A stretch of 64,000 bases of DNA from Mesorhizobium sp. YC-39 (GTDB taxonomy: Bacteria > Pseudomonadota > Alphaproteobacteria > Rhizobiales > Rhizobiaceae), in the NCBI RefSeq assembly GCF_025753795.1, contig NZ_JAOWPS010000002.1, positions 620,001 through 684,000 on the forward strand, in the 5' to 3' direction. The notes beneath the pieces were generated by a model that was given only the letters and a program-made list of their open reading frames with translations, was not told the DNA's origin and did not search any database. This document shows, piece after piece, positions 1 through 8,490 of this stretch. Each line of letters starts with the position of its first letter. Position 1 is the first letter of the stretch. The translations under genes were made by a program, and so were the position numbers.

Positions 1-982
1 TCACCACATTCTGGTCGAGCCAATCCGAAAAGCTCTTCGAATCGAGCCGGGCGAGCTTGACCGCTTCGTCGCCTTCCGGCCGATCGCTGAGCTGAGGTGG
101 CGCGAAATAGGCGTCGATGGCGCGGATGTCGGCTTCCGGTAGCTTCAGCTCCGCGTCCTTCAACTCCTGCCACTCGGCCTCGACCTGCCGCGTGATCTCC
201 TCGACGCCGGTCTCGTGGACGAGGATCTTGATGCGCGCCTTGTACTTGTTGTCACGGCGACCATAGAGGTTGTAAACGCGCAGGATCGCCGTGCAGTAGG
301 ACAACAGATCCGCTTCCGGCAGGAAGTCGCGGATCTTCTTGGCCACCATCGGCGTGCGGCCCTGGCCGCCGCCGATATAGACGGCAAAGCCGAGCTCGCC
401 GGCCGTGTTCTTCTTCAAATGCAGGCCGATGTCATGCGTCTGGATGGCGGCGCGGTCGCGTTCCGCACCGGTCACGGCGATCTTGAATTTCCGCGGCAGG
501 AACGAGAATTCCGGATGCACAGAAGACCATTGCCGCAGGATCTCGGCATAGGGGCGCGGATCGGCAACCTCGTCGGCGGCGGCCCCGGCGAAATGGTCGG
601 CGGTGACATTGCGAATGCAGTTGCCGCTGGTCTGGATGGCGTGCATCTCGACGCTGGCGAGATCGGCCAGGATCGCAGGAATGTCGGACAGCGCTGGCCA
701 GTTGAACTGGATGTTCTGGCGCGTGGTGAAATGGCCGTAGCCCTTGTCGTATTTGCGGGCAATATGGCCGAGCATGCGCAGCTGCTTGCTGTTCAGCGTA
801 CCGTAAGGCACGGCGATGCGCAGCATATAGGCGTGGAGCTGCAGGTAGACGCCGTTCATCAGCCTCAGCGGCCGGAACTGGTCCTCGGTGATCTCGCCGG
901 CAAGGCGCCGCTGGACCTGATCGCTGAACTCGGCGACACGGGCTTGTACGAAATCATGGTCGAACTCATCGTAACGGTACAT
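1..982 (-). CDS. cysI: Nitrite/sulfite reductase hemoprotein (CysI/NirA family), N-terminal part
   Basis: Partial gene running off the left edge; about 327 codons are visible from ATG 980-982. The product should be the siroheme/[4Fe-4S] hemoprotein that reduces sulfite to sulfide in cysteine synthesis. The visible part has the N-terminal ferredoxin-like half-domain (LRLMNGVYLQLHAYMLR), the conserved siroheme-side segment GHFTTRQNIQFNWP and the TSGNCIRNVT block, all usual for this family. The four Fe-S cysteines lie in the C-terminal half, outside the window, so they cannot be checked. It follows DUF2849 and cysG on the same strand with a 49-bp gap, which makes an assimilatory sulfite role more likely than a nitrite role. 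Identity is secure at family level. Confidence 0.9.
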   Translation of the reverse strand, partial: MYRYDEFDHDFVQARVAEFSDQVQRRLAGEITEDQFRPLRLMNGVYLQLHAYMLRIAVPYGTLNSKQLRMLGHIARKYDKGYGHFTTRQNIQFNWPALSDIPAILADLASVEMHAIQTSGNCIRNVTADHFAGAAADEVADPRPYAEILRQWSSVHPEFSFLPRKFKIAVTGAERDRAAIQTHDIGLHLKKNTAGELGFAVYIGGGQGRTPMVAKKIRDFLPEADLLSYCTAILRVYNLYGRRDNKYKARIKILVHETGVEEITRQVEAEWQELKDAELKLPEADIRAIDAYFAPPQLSDRPEGDEAVKLARLDSKSFSDWLDQNVV

Positions 983-1031
983 AGTCTGGTCTTTCCGGGC
1001 GCGTCCGCCCGTGTTTCATTTGTCTTGTTGC

Positions 1032-1325
1032 TTACGCCGCCCGAACAGCCTGCTTGCCCAGATCGTTGCGGATTGTGGGGCCTGCGGCGCGGATCTTCTC
1101 GCGCAGCCGCACCGGCTCGACGACGCCATCGACGACGCTGACGTCGATCAGATTGACGTCGACCACTTCGTTGCTGGCATAGGCCGCGGCACCGATCGCC
1201 TCCAGCCGGTCCTCGGCCGCCTTGTCATGGGCAATGTCGGCATTGTCGACGGTGTCGGCCCAGCCGCCATCGGCATACCAGACGGCGATGCCATCAGTGA
1301 GGCGGTTTGCAGTTAAAACCTTCAC
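1032..1325 (-). CDS. DUF2849 domain-containing protein
   Basis: A 97-residue protein of the DUF2849 family, which in alphaproteobacteria sits between the siroheme synthase gene and the sulfite reductase gene, as it does here. No catalytic motif is visible; the chain is acidic and alternates hydrophobic strands (NRLTDGIAVWYADGGW, VVDVNLIDVSVVDG). The start overlaps the cysG stop by 4 nt, so the two genes are probably translationally coupled. Family knowledge and context suggest an accessory role in sulfite reduction; the molecular function is not established. Confidence 0.88.
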   Translation of the reverse strand: MKVLTANRLTDGIAVWYADGGWADTVDNADIAHDKAAEDRLEAIGAAAYASNEVVDVNLIDVSVVDGVVEPVRLREKIRAAGPTIRNDLGKQAVRAA

Positions 1326-2770
1326 TGTTCAACTCCTTCGGCGGCTGCTGCAGCGCCTTCATGCCTGTGCGCCGCGAGCGGCTCGGAACGTTCAAAATTG
1401 GCGCCGGCGACCGCATCGCCAATAATGGTCATTACCGGCCCTGAAAGGTCGGCGCGCGCCTCCAGCGAAGGCAGATCGGCGAGCGTGCCATGGAAACGGC
1501 GGCGATTGGCAAGGCTGGCATTCTCGACCACGGCGACCGCGGTGTCCGGCGACAGGCCGGCCTCGATCAGCCGGCCGGCAACCTCGGCCGCGACCGAGCG
1601 GCCCATATAGACGGCGACCGTGGCGCCGGAAATCGCAAGCTTGGCCCAGTCGGGTAGCGAATTGCCCTTGAGGTCGTGGCCCGTCGTGAACACCATCGAC
1701 GACGACACGCCACGCAGCGTCAGCGGCAGTTCGAAATCGGCGGCGGCGGCAAACGCCGCGGTGACGCCCGGAACCACCTCATAGGCGATGCCTGCATCGC
1801 GCAGTGCCGCCATTTCCTCGCCAGCCCGGCCGAACACCAGCGGGTCGCCGGATTTCAGCCGCACGACGCGTTTGCCGTCGCGGCCAAGTTCGATCAGCAG
1901 CGCGTTGATCTCGGCCTGGCTCTTGGTGTGGCAGCCCTTGCGCTTGCCCACCGGCAGACGCTCGGCGTCGCGACGGCCCATGGCGACGATCGCCTCCGGC
2001 ACCAGCGCGTCATGGACGATCACATCGGCTTCCAGGAGCAGACGGTGGGCGCGAAGCGTCAGAAGATCCTCAACACCCGGACCGGCGCCAACCAACGCTA
2101 TATGACCCGAAGTCGGTGCGTTCGAAAGCAGCAGGTCGACGGCGGCATCATGCGCCTTTGCAAGCTCACCGGCATCCACGGCATGGGCCGGCGCGCCGCC
2201 GAAAAAGTCACTCCAGAAGCGGCGGCGGGCATTGCCTTTCGGCAGCAGCTTCTCGGCGGCGCCACGGAAGGAAGCGGCAAGCGCGGCAAGCGGTCCGAGC
2301 GATGGCGACAGCATGCGGTCGATGCGGCCGCGCAACATCTGGGCCAGCACCGGGCCAGCCCCTTCGGTGCCGATAGCGATGGCGACCGGCGCGCGGTTGA
2401 CCAGCGCCGGCGTGAAGAAATCGCACAGTTCCGGCCGGTCGACGGCATTGACCGGAATGCCCAACCGGCGGGCGTCCTCGACAACGCGGCGGTCGAGTGC
2501 TTCGTCACCGCTGGCGGCAAACACCATCACCGCGCCTTCGAGATGTGCGATATCGTAGGCCGCCGCGATGTGGACGGCGCCGGTGGCAGTGATGAAGGAC
2601 AGCAATTCGGCATCTGGGGCGTCGGCAATGATGCGCAGCACAGCGTTCGACTGACCGATCAGCCGCGCCTTGGCCAGCGCCTGCTCGCCGCCGCCAACAA
2701 TGGCCACAGCTTCGCCCTCGACCCGCATGAACACGGGAAAGGCGTTGAGCTTGGGGTTGGCCTGCGGCAT
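1322..2770 (-). CDS. cysG: Siroheme synthase CysG (bifunctional)
   Basis: Makes siroheme, the prosthetic group of the reductase encoded downstream. The N-terminal half (about residues 1-200) has the NAD-binding precorrin-2 dehydrogenase/ferrochelatase fold with VAIVGGGEQALAKARLI near residue 20. The C-terminal half (about 215-460) is the SAM-dependent uroporphyrinogen-III methyltransferase with VGAGPGVEDLLTLRA and the RLKSGDPLVFGRAGEE block. The frame is open upstream to 2875, but the ATG at 2768-2770 is preceded by AGGAA and begins the family's typical MPQANPKLNAFPVFM N-terminus, so I start there (482 aa, normal length). First gene of cysG-DUF2849-cysI. Confidence 0.95.
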   Translation of the reverse strand: MPQANPKLNAFPVFMRVEGEAVAIVGGGEQALAKARLIGQSNAVLRIIADAPDAELLSFITATGAVHIAAAYDIAHLEGAVMVFAASGDEALDRRVVEDARRLGIPVNAVDRPELCDFFTPALVNRAPVAIAIGTEGAGPVLAQMLRGRIDRMLSPSLGPLAALAASFRGAAEKLLPKGNARRRFWSDFFGGAPAHAVDAGELAKAHDAAVDLLLSNAPTSGHIALVGAGPGVEDLLTLRAHRLLLEADVIVHDALVPEAIVAMGRRDAERLPVGKRKGCHTKSQAEINALLIELGRDGKRVVRLKSGDPLVFGRAGEEMAALRDAGIAYEVVPGVTAAFAAAADFELPLTLRGVSSSMVFTTGHDLKGNSLPDWAKLAISGATVAVYMGRSVAAEVAGRLIEAGLSPDTAVAVVENASLANRRRFHGTLADLPSLEARADLSGPVMTIIGDAVAGANFERSEPLAAHRHEGAAAAAEGVEQ

Positions 2771-3000
2771 GGCGAGCAGATTCCTGAATAATTCGGCAGT
2801 TTTACGCGCGGGCGTGAAAAAGCAGAAGGAACGCTCTCGCGCATCGCTTTGTGGGAGGCAATCGCTTTTCTGCAAGCGTAACAGCGAAGAGAAAAATATT
2901 CCACATCACCATTCGGGGCGGATTAAAGCCGCTGTTGCGGGCCTTGATCTGCGGCTCTTTTAGCGGCAAGCGGCGCGCGCCACAAAACAGATTTTTCTAA

Positions 3001-3021
3001 ATTCTACCAATCTAGTAGATT
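3001..3021. promoter_or_regulatory. Inverted repeat in the cysG / host-attachment divergent intergenic region
   Basis: The 385-bp gap between cysG and the next gene holds ATTCTAC-N7-GTAGATT, arms matching in 6 of 7 positions, in an AT-rich stretch. It lies about 230 bp upstream of cysG and 135 bp upstream of the rightward gene. It resembles a dimeric repressor site, for example of an Rrf2-type sulfur regulator, but the assignment is a guess. Nothing else in the gap is recognisable as a gene. Confidence 0.35.
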
Positions 3022-3155
3022 AAAGTCGCCGCCGGAACATTCCTGCCTCGGCGGGCGTTTGCCCTGTGGGCCCGGACTTATGCTGCGCGGCTGCGGCAAT
3101 GGCTCCCGCGATGAGCCGGAGACCGAGAATGAAACCAAGAAAAAAGGAGCGCTCC

Positions 3156-3605
3156 GTGAACAACCTCAAGCTGAAACATGGTCTGTGGATCGTGGTGGCG
3201 GATGGTGAAAAAGCGCTGTTCCTTCGCAACGACGGCGACACGCTCTATCCGAACCTCCAGGTGGTACAGGAAATGGAGCAGGACAATCCCGCTAGCCGCG
3301 ATCAAGGCAGCGACCGGCCCGGCCGCTACAATGACGGCCCTTCAATCCACCGCAGCGCGGTCGAGGACACGGATTGGCACCGTCTCGGCAAGGAACGTTT
3401 CGCCGACGAGATTGCCGAGCGGCTCTACAAGCTCGCCCATCGCGGCACGTTCAAGGAGATCGTGCTGATCGCGCCGCCGCAGGTACTGGGCGAGATGCGC
3501 AGGAAATTGCACAAGGAAGTTGCCGAGAAAGTAGCAGCCGAAATACCGAAGACCCTGACCAATCACACCATAGTCGACATCGAGACCCTGCTGCAGGCGG
3601 CCTGA
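3156..3605 (+). CDS. Host attachment family protein (baeRF/Host_attach-like)
   Basis: A 149-residue protein resembling the host-attachment family (named after a plant-attachment locus of Agrobacterium and related to archaeal release-factor-like folds). Typical elements are the start LKHGLWIVVADGEKALFLRN, the central Asp/Arg-rich loop SDRPGRYNDG, and the C-terminal block FKEIVLIAPPQVLGEMRRKL. The frame is open back to 3066, but GTG at 3156 has AAGGAG 6 nt upstream and gives the family length, so I use it. Cytosolic, no signal peptide. Function in the cell is unknown; the family name should not be taken as proof of a role in plant attachment. Confidence 0.82.
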   Translation: MNNLKLKHGLWIVVADGEKALFLRNDGDTLYPNLQVVQEMEQDNPASRDQGSDRPGRYNDGPSIHRSAVEDTDWHRLGKERFADEIAERLYKLAHRGTFKEIVLIAPPQVLGEMRRKLHKEVAEKVAAEIPKTLTNHTIVDIETLLQAA

Positions 3606-3844
3606 CCGGATATCCGCGGCGCGCAACCGCTTTTCTCGCATCGACCGCCAACAGCCCGGAGCACGCTGCCGTGGTGACCGATGGCGGGTTAACGCCGCCA
3701 GTCTCCGTCTTCCGCCGTCCTTGCCGTCGATTTCATGGCATTGCGGGTTGCCTCATGGCCAACTGCACCCCCATATTGCAAAGGCGGCGGCTTCAGGCGC
3801 CGCATATCCGACATCGCGATTTCTGGAAAGGCGCTCCATAGACC

Positions 3845-5626
3845 ATGCCGCATGACACGCCCCTTATCGCCACCATCGTCGCCGGTCTGGGGCTGGCTTT
3901 CGTCTTCGGCGCTCTCGCCAACCGCTTCCGCATCCCGCCGCTGGTCGGCTACCTGGTCGCCGGCGTTTTGGTCGGGCCGAACACGCCGGGCTTCGTCGCC
4001 GATGCCGGCCTTGCCAACGAACTGGCCGAGATCGGCGTCATCCTCCTGATGTTCGGTGTCGGCCTGCATTTCTCGCTGAAGGACCTGTTGTCGGTCCGCG
4101 CCATCGCCGTGCCCGGCGCCATCGTGCAGATCGGCTTCGCAACAGCACTCGGCGCCGGCCTCGCCTGGCTGCTCGGCTGGTCGATCGGCGCCGGACTGGT
4201 CTTCGGCCTGGCTCTGTCGGTCGCCTCGACCGTGGTGTTGCTGCGCGCCCTGCAGGAGCGGCGGCTGATCGAGACCGAACGCGGCCGCATCGCCGTCGGC
4301 TGGCTGATCGTCGAGGATCTCGCCATGGTGCTGGCGCTGGTGCTTTTGCCGGCGCTGGCCGGCGTGCTTGGCGGCCAGCAGCAGGTCGATACCCACGCCA
4401 GCCTGCTGTCGCTGCCAGCGAGCTATGGCATCTGGGGCGTCGTCGGCATCACGCTGGCCAAGGTCGTCGCCTTCGTTGCGGTGATGCTGGTGGTCGGCCG
4501 CCGCGTCATTCCCTGGATCCTGCACTACGTCGCCCATACCGGGTCGCGCGAACTGTTCCGGCTGGCGGTGCTTGCGATCGCGCTTGGCGTCGCCTTCGGC
4601 GCCGCCAAGCTGTTCGGCGTGTCGCTGGCGCTGGGCGCTTTCTTCGCCGGCATGATCATGAGCGAATCCGAGCTCAGCCACCGTGCGGCCGAGGAATCGC
4701 TGCCGCTGCGCGACGCCTTTTCCGTGCTGTTCTTCGTCTCGGTCGGCATGCTGTTCGACCCGTTCAGCCTGATCGACAACGGTTGGCCGATCCTGGCGAC
4801 GCTGGCGATCATCGTCATCGGCAAATCGCTGGCGGCCTTCGTCATCGTCGTCGCCTTCCGCTATCCCTTGGCCACGGCGCTGATGATCTCGGCCAGCCTC
4901 GCCCAGATCGGCGAATTCTCCTTCATCCTGGCCGAGCTCGGTGTCGGCCTCAAGCTCCTGCCCGAACAGGGCCGCGATCTGATCCTCGCCGGCGCCATCC
5001 TGTCGATCCTCCTCAACCCGCTGATGTTCCTCGCCCTCGCCTGGATGAAACCGTGGCTGGAGGCGCGAGCCGCGAAAGCGGCGCCACCGGTGGAGGCCAA
5101 GCCGATCGGCCCGGCGACGCAGCCCGGCCAAATGGCTTCGGTCGCCGCAGCGCCGGCGAAGGAGGACGGTCCACCGCCCAGGACAGCGCTTGCCGGCCAC
5201 GCCATCCTGATCGGCTATGGCCGGGTCGGCAGCCTCGTCGGCGCGGCGCTTAAAGAGGCCGCCCTGCCCTTCCTCGTCATCGAGGACGCCGACAAGACGC
5301 TGGCCAAGCTCAAGGCGGACGGCATCGAAAGCGTAGCCGGCAACGCCGCCAACAGCGAGGTGTTCGCCGCCGCCAATCCGGAAGGCGCAAAGCGGCTGAT
5401 CCTGGCCATCCCCAACGCCTTCGAGGCCGGACAGATCGTGTTGCGCGCCCGCGCCGCCAACCCCGGCATCAGCGTCATCGCGCGCGCCCATTCCGACGCC
5501 GAGGTCGAGCACCTCAAAGGGCTCGGCGCCGACACGGTGATCATGGGCGAGCGCGAGATCGCGCGCGGGATCGTCGAAGAGGTGCTCGGCCACAAGCCAG
5601 GGGCGGCTGAACCGTCCGCTGCCTGA
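3845..5626 (+). CDS. CPA2-family cation:proton antiporter, Kef/YbaL type
   Basis: A 593-residue inner-membrane antiporter. Residues about 5-400 form the 12-13 helix Na+/H+ exchanger domain with family motifs such as RFRIPPLVGYLVAGVLVGP and ASTVVLLRALQERRLIET. After a Pro/Ala-rich linker (about 400-445) comes a TrkA-N/RCK nucleotide-binding domain starting HAILIGYGRVGSLVG with the acidic end of strand 2 in LVIEDADKTL. It is expected to export K+ (or another cation) against protons under RCK control. No TrkA-C domain follows, as in YbaL-like members. No KefF-type partner is adjacent. A 634-codon open frame antisense to it is a composition artefact. Confidence 0.9.
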   Translation: MPHDTPLIATIVAGLGLAFVFGALANRFRIPPLVGYLVAGVLVGPNTPGFVADAGLANELAEIGVILLMFGVGLHFSLKDLLSVRAIAVPGAIVQIGFATALGAGLAWLLGWSIGAGLVFGLALSVASTVVLLRALQERRLIETERGRIAVGWLIVEDLAMVLALVLLPALAGVLGGQQQVDTHASLLSLPASYGIWGVVGITLAKVVAFVAVMLVVGRRVIPWILHYVAHTGSRELFRLAVLAIALGVAFGAAKLFGVSLALGAFFAGMIMSESELSHRAAEESLPLRDAFSVLFFVSVGMLFDPFSLIDNGWPILATLAIIVIGKSLAAFVIVVAFRYPLATALMISASLAQIGEFSFILAELGVGLKLLPEQGRDLILAGAILSILLNPLMFLALAWMKPWLEARAAKAAPPVEAKPIGPATQPGQMASVAAAPAKEDGPPPRTALAGHAILIGYGRVGSLVGAALKEAALPFLVIEDADKTLAKLKADGIESVAGNAANSEVFAAANPEGAKRLILAIPNAFEAGQIVLRARAANPGISVIARAHSDAEVEHLKGLGADTVIMGEREIARGIVEEVLGHKPGAAEPSAA

Positions 5627-5717
5627 GCCGATCCTGAACGATCACTGGTCGCCACCGGCCAATGGCCAGCGACAGATTGCTCAGTCGATATCAGCCGTCC
5701 GCCCGCACCCGACCTGA

Positions 5718-6524
5718 TCACGCCGCGAATGCAGAGCCGCCATTTTGCGCGATATCGCTGAGATATTTTGCCGGCGGCTTCCCAAGCGCCTTCTTGAACA
5801 TGGTGATAAAGGCGGTGACGGAACCATAGCCGAGATCCCCCGAGACCTGCTGCACGCTGGCGCCTGATGCCAGTTCCCGCAGCGCAACGACCAGGTGCAG
5901 TTGTTGGCGCCAGCGTCCAAAGGTCAGCCCTGTTTCCTTCACGACGAGGCGGGCGAGACTGCTCTCGCTAAGCGCCACGCGGTTGGCCCATTTCGCCATT
6001 GTGCTGCGGTCGGCGGGATCTTCGGCCAACGCTTCGGCGATCCGCCGCAAGCGTGGCTCGGACGAGATCGGCAGATGCAATTGCTGCACAGGCATACGCG
6101 GCAGCTCGGCGAGCAGGACTCCCGCCAGGAGATCGCCTCTTGGCTCGTCCGGCGCACAATCCGACAGCTCGATAATCAGTTCTCGTATCAGCGGCGAGAT
6201 CGAGAGCGTACAGCACCGATCCGGCAGCTCGGCAGCGCCCGGCTCGATATAGACGAAGAAAATCCGCGCGTTGGCGGTCGCGATGTTGCTGTGCTCCATC
6301 GTGCTGGGCACCCACACCCCGCAATGCGGCGGCACCATCCACAGGCCGCTGGGAACGCGACATGTGACGCCACCTCCCAGCGCGAAGACGAGTTGTCCCT
6401 TGCGGTGCCAATGGTCAGGTACTTCCGCTCTGGTTTCAGTGACGTCAACACGCACCGCAATCGCCGGCGTGAGCACATCGTCCACATCGAAATCGGGCCA
6501 GGGCCAGTGAAGAGGCTGTCTCAT
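5718..6524 (-). CDS. AraC-family transcriptional regulator
   Basis: A 268-residue regulator with an N-terminal cupin-like domain (DHWHRKGQLVFALGGGVTC, residues about 35-95) and a C-terminal double helix-turn-helix (about 165-265), the second carrying the AraC signature QVSGDLGYGSVTAFITMFKKALGKPPAKYL. It resembles AraC/NimR-like regulators with a cupin sensor. It is divergent from the oxidoreductase at 6727, with a 202-bp shared region, so it probably controls that gene and itself. The inducer cannot be predicted. Confidence 0.88.
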   Translation of the reverse strand: MRQPLHWPWPDFDVDDVLTPAIAVRVDVTETRAEVPDHWHRKGQLVFALGGGVTCRVPSGLWMVPPHCGVWVPSTMEHSNIATANARIFFVYIEPGAAELPDRCCTLSISPLIRELIIELSDCAPDEPRGDLLAGVLLAELPRMPVQQLHLPISSEPRLRRIAEALAEDPADRSTMAKWANRVALSESSLARLVVKETGLTFGRWRQQLHLVVALRELASGASVQQVSGDLGYGSVTAFITMFKKALGKPPAKYLSDIAQNGGSAFAA

Positions 6525-6726
6525 AGTTGACGGCTTTTAGCGATTAAATGCTAGGATAGCTAAATTCTTTGACCGGGAAAGTCTATAGGCTCCGGTTCGC
6601 GCGTGGCAGGCACCAGTTGATCGCGTTGACGCTGCGCATGCCCATCGCCGGCATATCCGCGGCCACCTTGCCGTGCTTCCAGGGGAAACTGGCGTCCACA
6701 AACCAGCAAGAAAAGTAGGAGACCCC

Positions 6727-7647
6727 ATGCTCGCCCTAGTCATGTCTCCCGACAGCATCACCGGACTGACGCTCGCCAAGGTCGAGGAACCTGAGCCCCT
6801 CGCGAATGAGGCGCTTGTCTCGGTCCACGCAACCTCGTTGAACCGCGGTGAACTGCGCCTGCTCACCATACGTCCGAACGGCTGGATACCCGGCCAGGAC
6901 GTCGTTGGAGTCGTCGAACGGGCAGCGGCCGATGGCTCCGGGCCAGCCATGGGCACCCGGGTTGTGGCTTTGGTCGACCAGGCCGGCTGGGCCGAACGTG
7001 TCGCCGTCTCAACCGACCGTCTCGCCGTCCTGCCGGATGACGTCGGCTTCGTCTCCGCCGCCACGCTTCCGGTCGCCGGCACGACGGCGCTAAGGACTTT
7101 GCGCCATGGCGGCGACCTGGCCGGCCAGCGGATTCTGATCACGGGCGCAAGCGGCGCGGTCGGTCGTTTCCAGGTCCAGATCGCCCGCGAGCAAGGCGCG
7201 TCGGTGACCGCGGTCGCCGCCGCCCGGCATGCCGAGGATCTCCGCGGTCTTGGAGCCGAGCAGGTTGTCGAGTCGATCGAGCTGGCCGAGGGGCCTTTTT
7301 CGCTGATCACCGAATCAGTCGGCGGTGAAAGCCTCGCGCACGCGATCGAACGTGTCGCGCCTGGCGGCATCGTTGTCATGTTCGGTTCGAGCAGCGGCGA
7401 ACTCACGCCCGTTGGGTTCCGCCAGTTCGTTCCGGGTCACGAGGGGGCGAGGCTTCAGACCTTCGCTTACTACACTTCCGGCTCAGGCATTGGCGCCGAC
7501 ATCGCCTCGCTGCTCGCTCTGGTCGCGGCTGGCCGCCTGGAGACCCGCGTGGCCTTGACCGTGCCGTGGACAGACATCGCCCAAGCCCTGGACGCCCTGC
7601 GACAGCGCAGCTTCAGCGGCAAGGCTGTTCTCACCATAACCGGATGA
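6727..7647 (+). CDS. Zinc-binding-dehydrogenase superfamily quinone oxidoreductase-like protein
   Basis: A 306-residue medium-chain reductase. It has the GroES-like N-terminal domain (GWIPGQDVVGVVERA) and a Rossmann domain with ILITGASGAVGRFQVQIAREQGA, the NAD(P)-binding signature. The catalytic and structural zinc cysteine sets are absent, which places it with zinc-free quinone oxidoreductase/enoyl reductase-like members. The ATG at 6727 has TAGGAG upstream; the longer frame from 6673 would begin inside the promoter region. It is divergent from the AraC regulator, suggesting an inducible enzyme against reactive carbonyls or quinones, but the substrate is unknown. Confidence 0.88.
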   Translation: MLALVMSPDSITGLTLAKVEEPEPLANEALVSVHATSLNRGELRLLTIRPNGWIPGQDVVGVVERAAADGSGPAMGTRVVALVDQAGWAERVAVSTDRLAVLPDDVGFVSAATLPVAGTTALRTLRHGGDLAGQRILITGASGAVGRFQVQIAREQGASVTAVAAARHAEDLRGLGAEQVVESIELAEGPFSLITESVGGESLAHAIERVAPGGIVVMFGSSSGELTPVGFRQFVPGHEGARLQTFAYYTSGSGIGADIASLLALVAAGRLETRVALTVPWTDIAQALDALRQRSFSGKAVLTITG

Positions 7648-7674
7648 GCAGTCCTGATCCCGAAGTCGACCGGC

Positions 7675-8427
7675 TCACACGTGCTGGCCGCCATTGATGT
7701 GGATTTCCGAGCCCGTCACATAGGACGCCTGCTGCGAGCACAGGAAGAAAATGATGTCGGCGACTTCCGCCGTGGTGCCAAGCCTTCGCAGCGGGATCGT
7801 CTCGACGATTTTTTCCGTGCCAGGCGACAGGATCGCCGTGTCGATCTCGCCCGGCGCAATCGCGTTGACACGGATGCCGTGCGGACCGAAATCATGCGCC
7901 ATCTCGCGCGTCAGCGAACCGAGTGCCGCCTTCGATGTCGCATAGGCGGTGCCGGCAAAGGGATGCACGCGGGTGCCGGCAATCGAGGTGACATTGACGA
8001 TCGAGCCTTTCGCCGCCGCCAATTCCTTGAACAGCCCGCGCGCCAGCATGATCGGCGCGAAGAAATTGACCTGGAACACGTCGCGCCAGACATGCATCGG
8101 CGTGTCGATCGAGTTCATGCGGCTGTTGCCGTCCTCGAGCTTTGGCGAAATGCCGGCATTGTTGACCAACGCATGCAGCTGCCCGCCATGCGCTTCCAGA
8201 CGGTGGCGGATTTCCGAGATCGCAATGCCGACATCCTCCTGGTCGGCGAGGTCGACCTTGATGTGGTCTTCCGGGCCGGCCGGCCATGGGCAGTCCTCTG
8301 CGAACGCCTGGCGCGAGCAAGTGATGACACGCCAGCCCTCGCGCGAAAAGCGCTTGACCGTGGCATGGCCGATGCCGCGGCTAGCGCCGGTCAGCACAAT
8401 CGTCTTTCTGGTGTCGGTCTCGGCCAT
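7675..8427 (-). CDS. SDR family oxidoreductase
   Basis: A 250-residue short-chain dehydrogenase. The nucleotide motif TGASRGIG is at residues 14-21, NNAG near residue 90, the catalytic Ser lies in VNVTSIAG and the Tyr-x-x-x-Lys in YATSK. The C-terminus ends with the usual SYVTGSEIHINGGQ block. The insert EDCPWPAGPEDHIKVDLADQ is unlike common fatty-acid SDRs. It converges on the oxidoreductase at 6727 and is not obviously in an operon. Substrate unknown. Confidence 0.9.
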   Translation of the reverse strand: MAETDTRKTIVLTGASRGIGHATVKRFSREGWRVITCSRQAFAEDCPWPAGPEDHIKVDLADQEDVGIAISEIRHRLEAHGGQLHALVNNAGISPKLEDGNSRMNSIDTPMHVWRDVFQVNFFAPIMLARGLFKELAAAKGSIVNVTSIAGTRVHPFAGTAYATSKAALGSLTREMAHDFGPHGIRVNAIAPGEIDTAILSPGTEKIVETIPLRRLGTTAEVADIIFFLCSQQASYVTGSEIHINGGQHV

Positions 8428-8490
8428 GATAGATCTCCGGCCGGGAGATGTAGCGGAAGGCGGCTGCGCTGGCGAGAGGCGAGTTGACGC

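Noticed and set aside
215..1141. 308-codon plus-strand frame over the sulfite reductase gene
   Set aside because: The minus strand carries the conserved reductase sequence; this frame has no ribosome binding site or family match.
3689..5593. 634-codon open frame on the minus strand, antisense to the CPA2 antiporter
   Set aside because: Low-complexity Asp/Gln/Arg/Gly-rich translation with no domain, caused by high-GC codon use of the true gene on the other strand.
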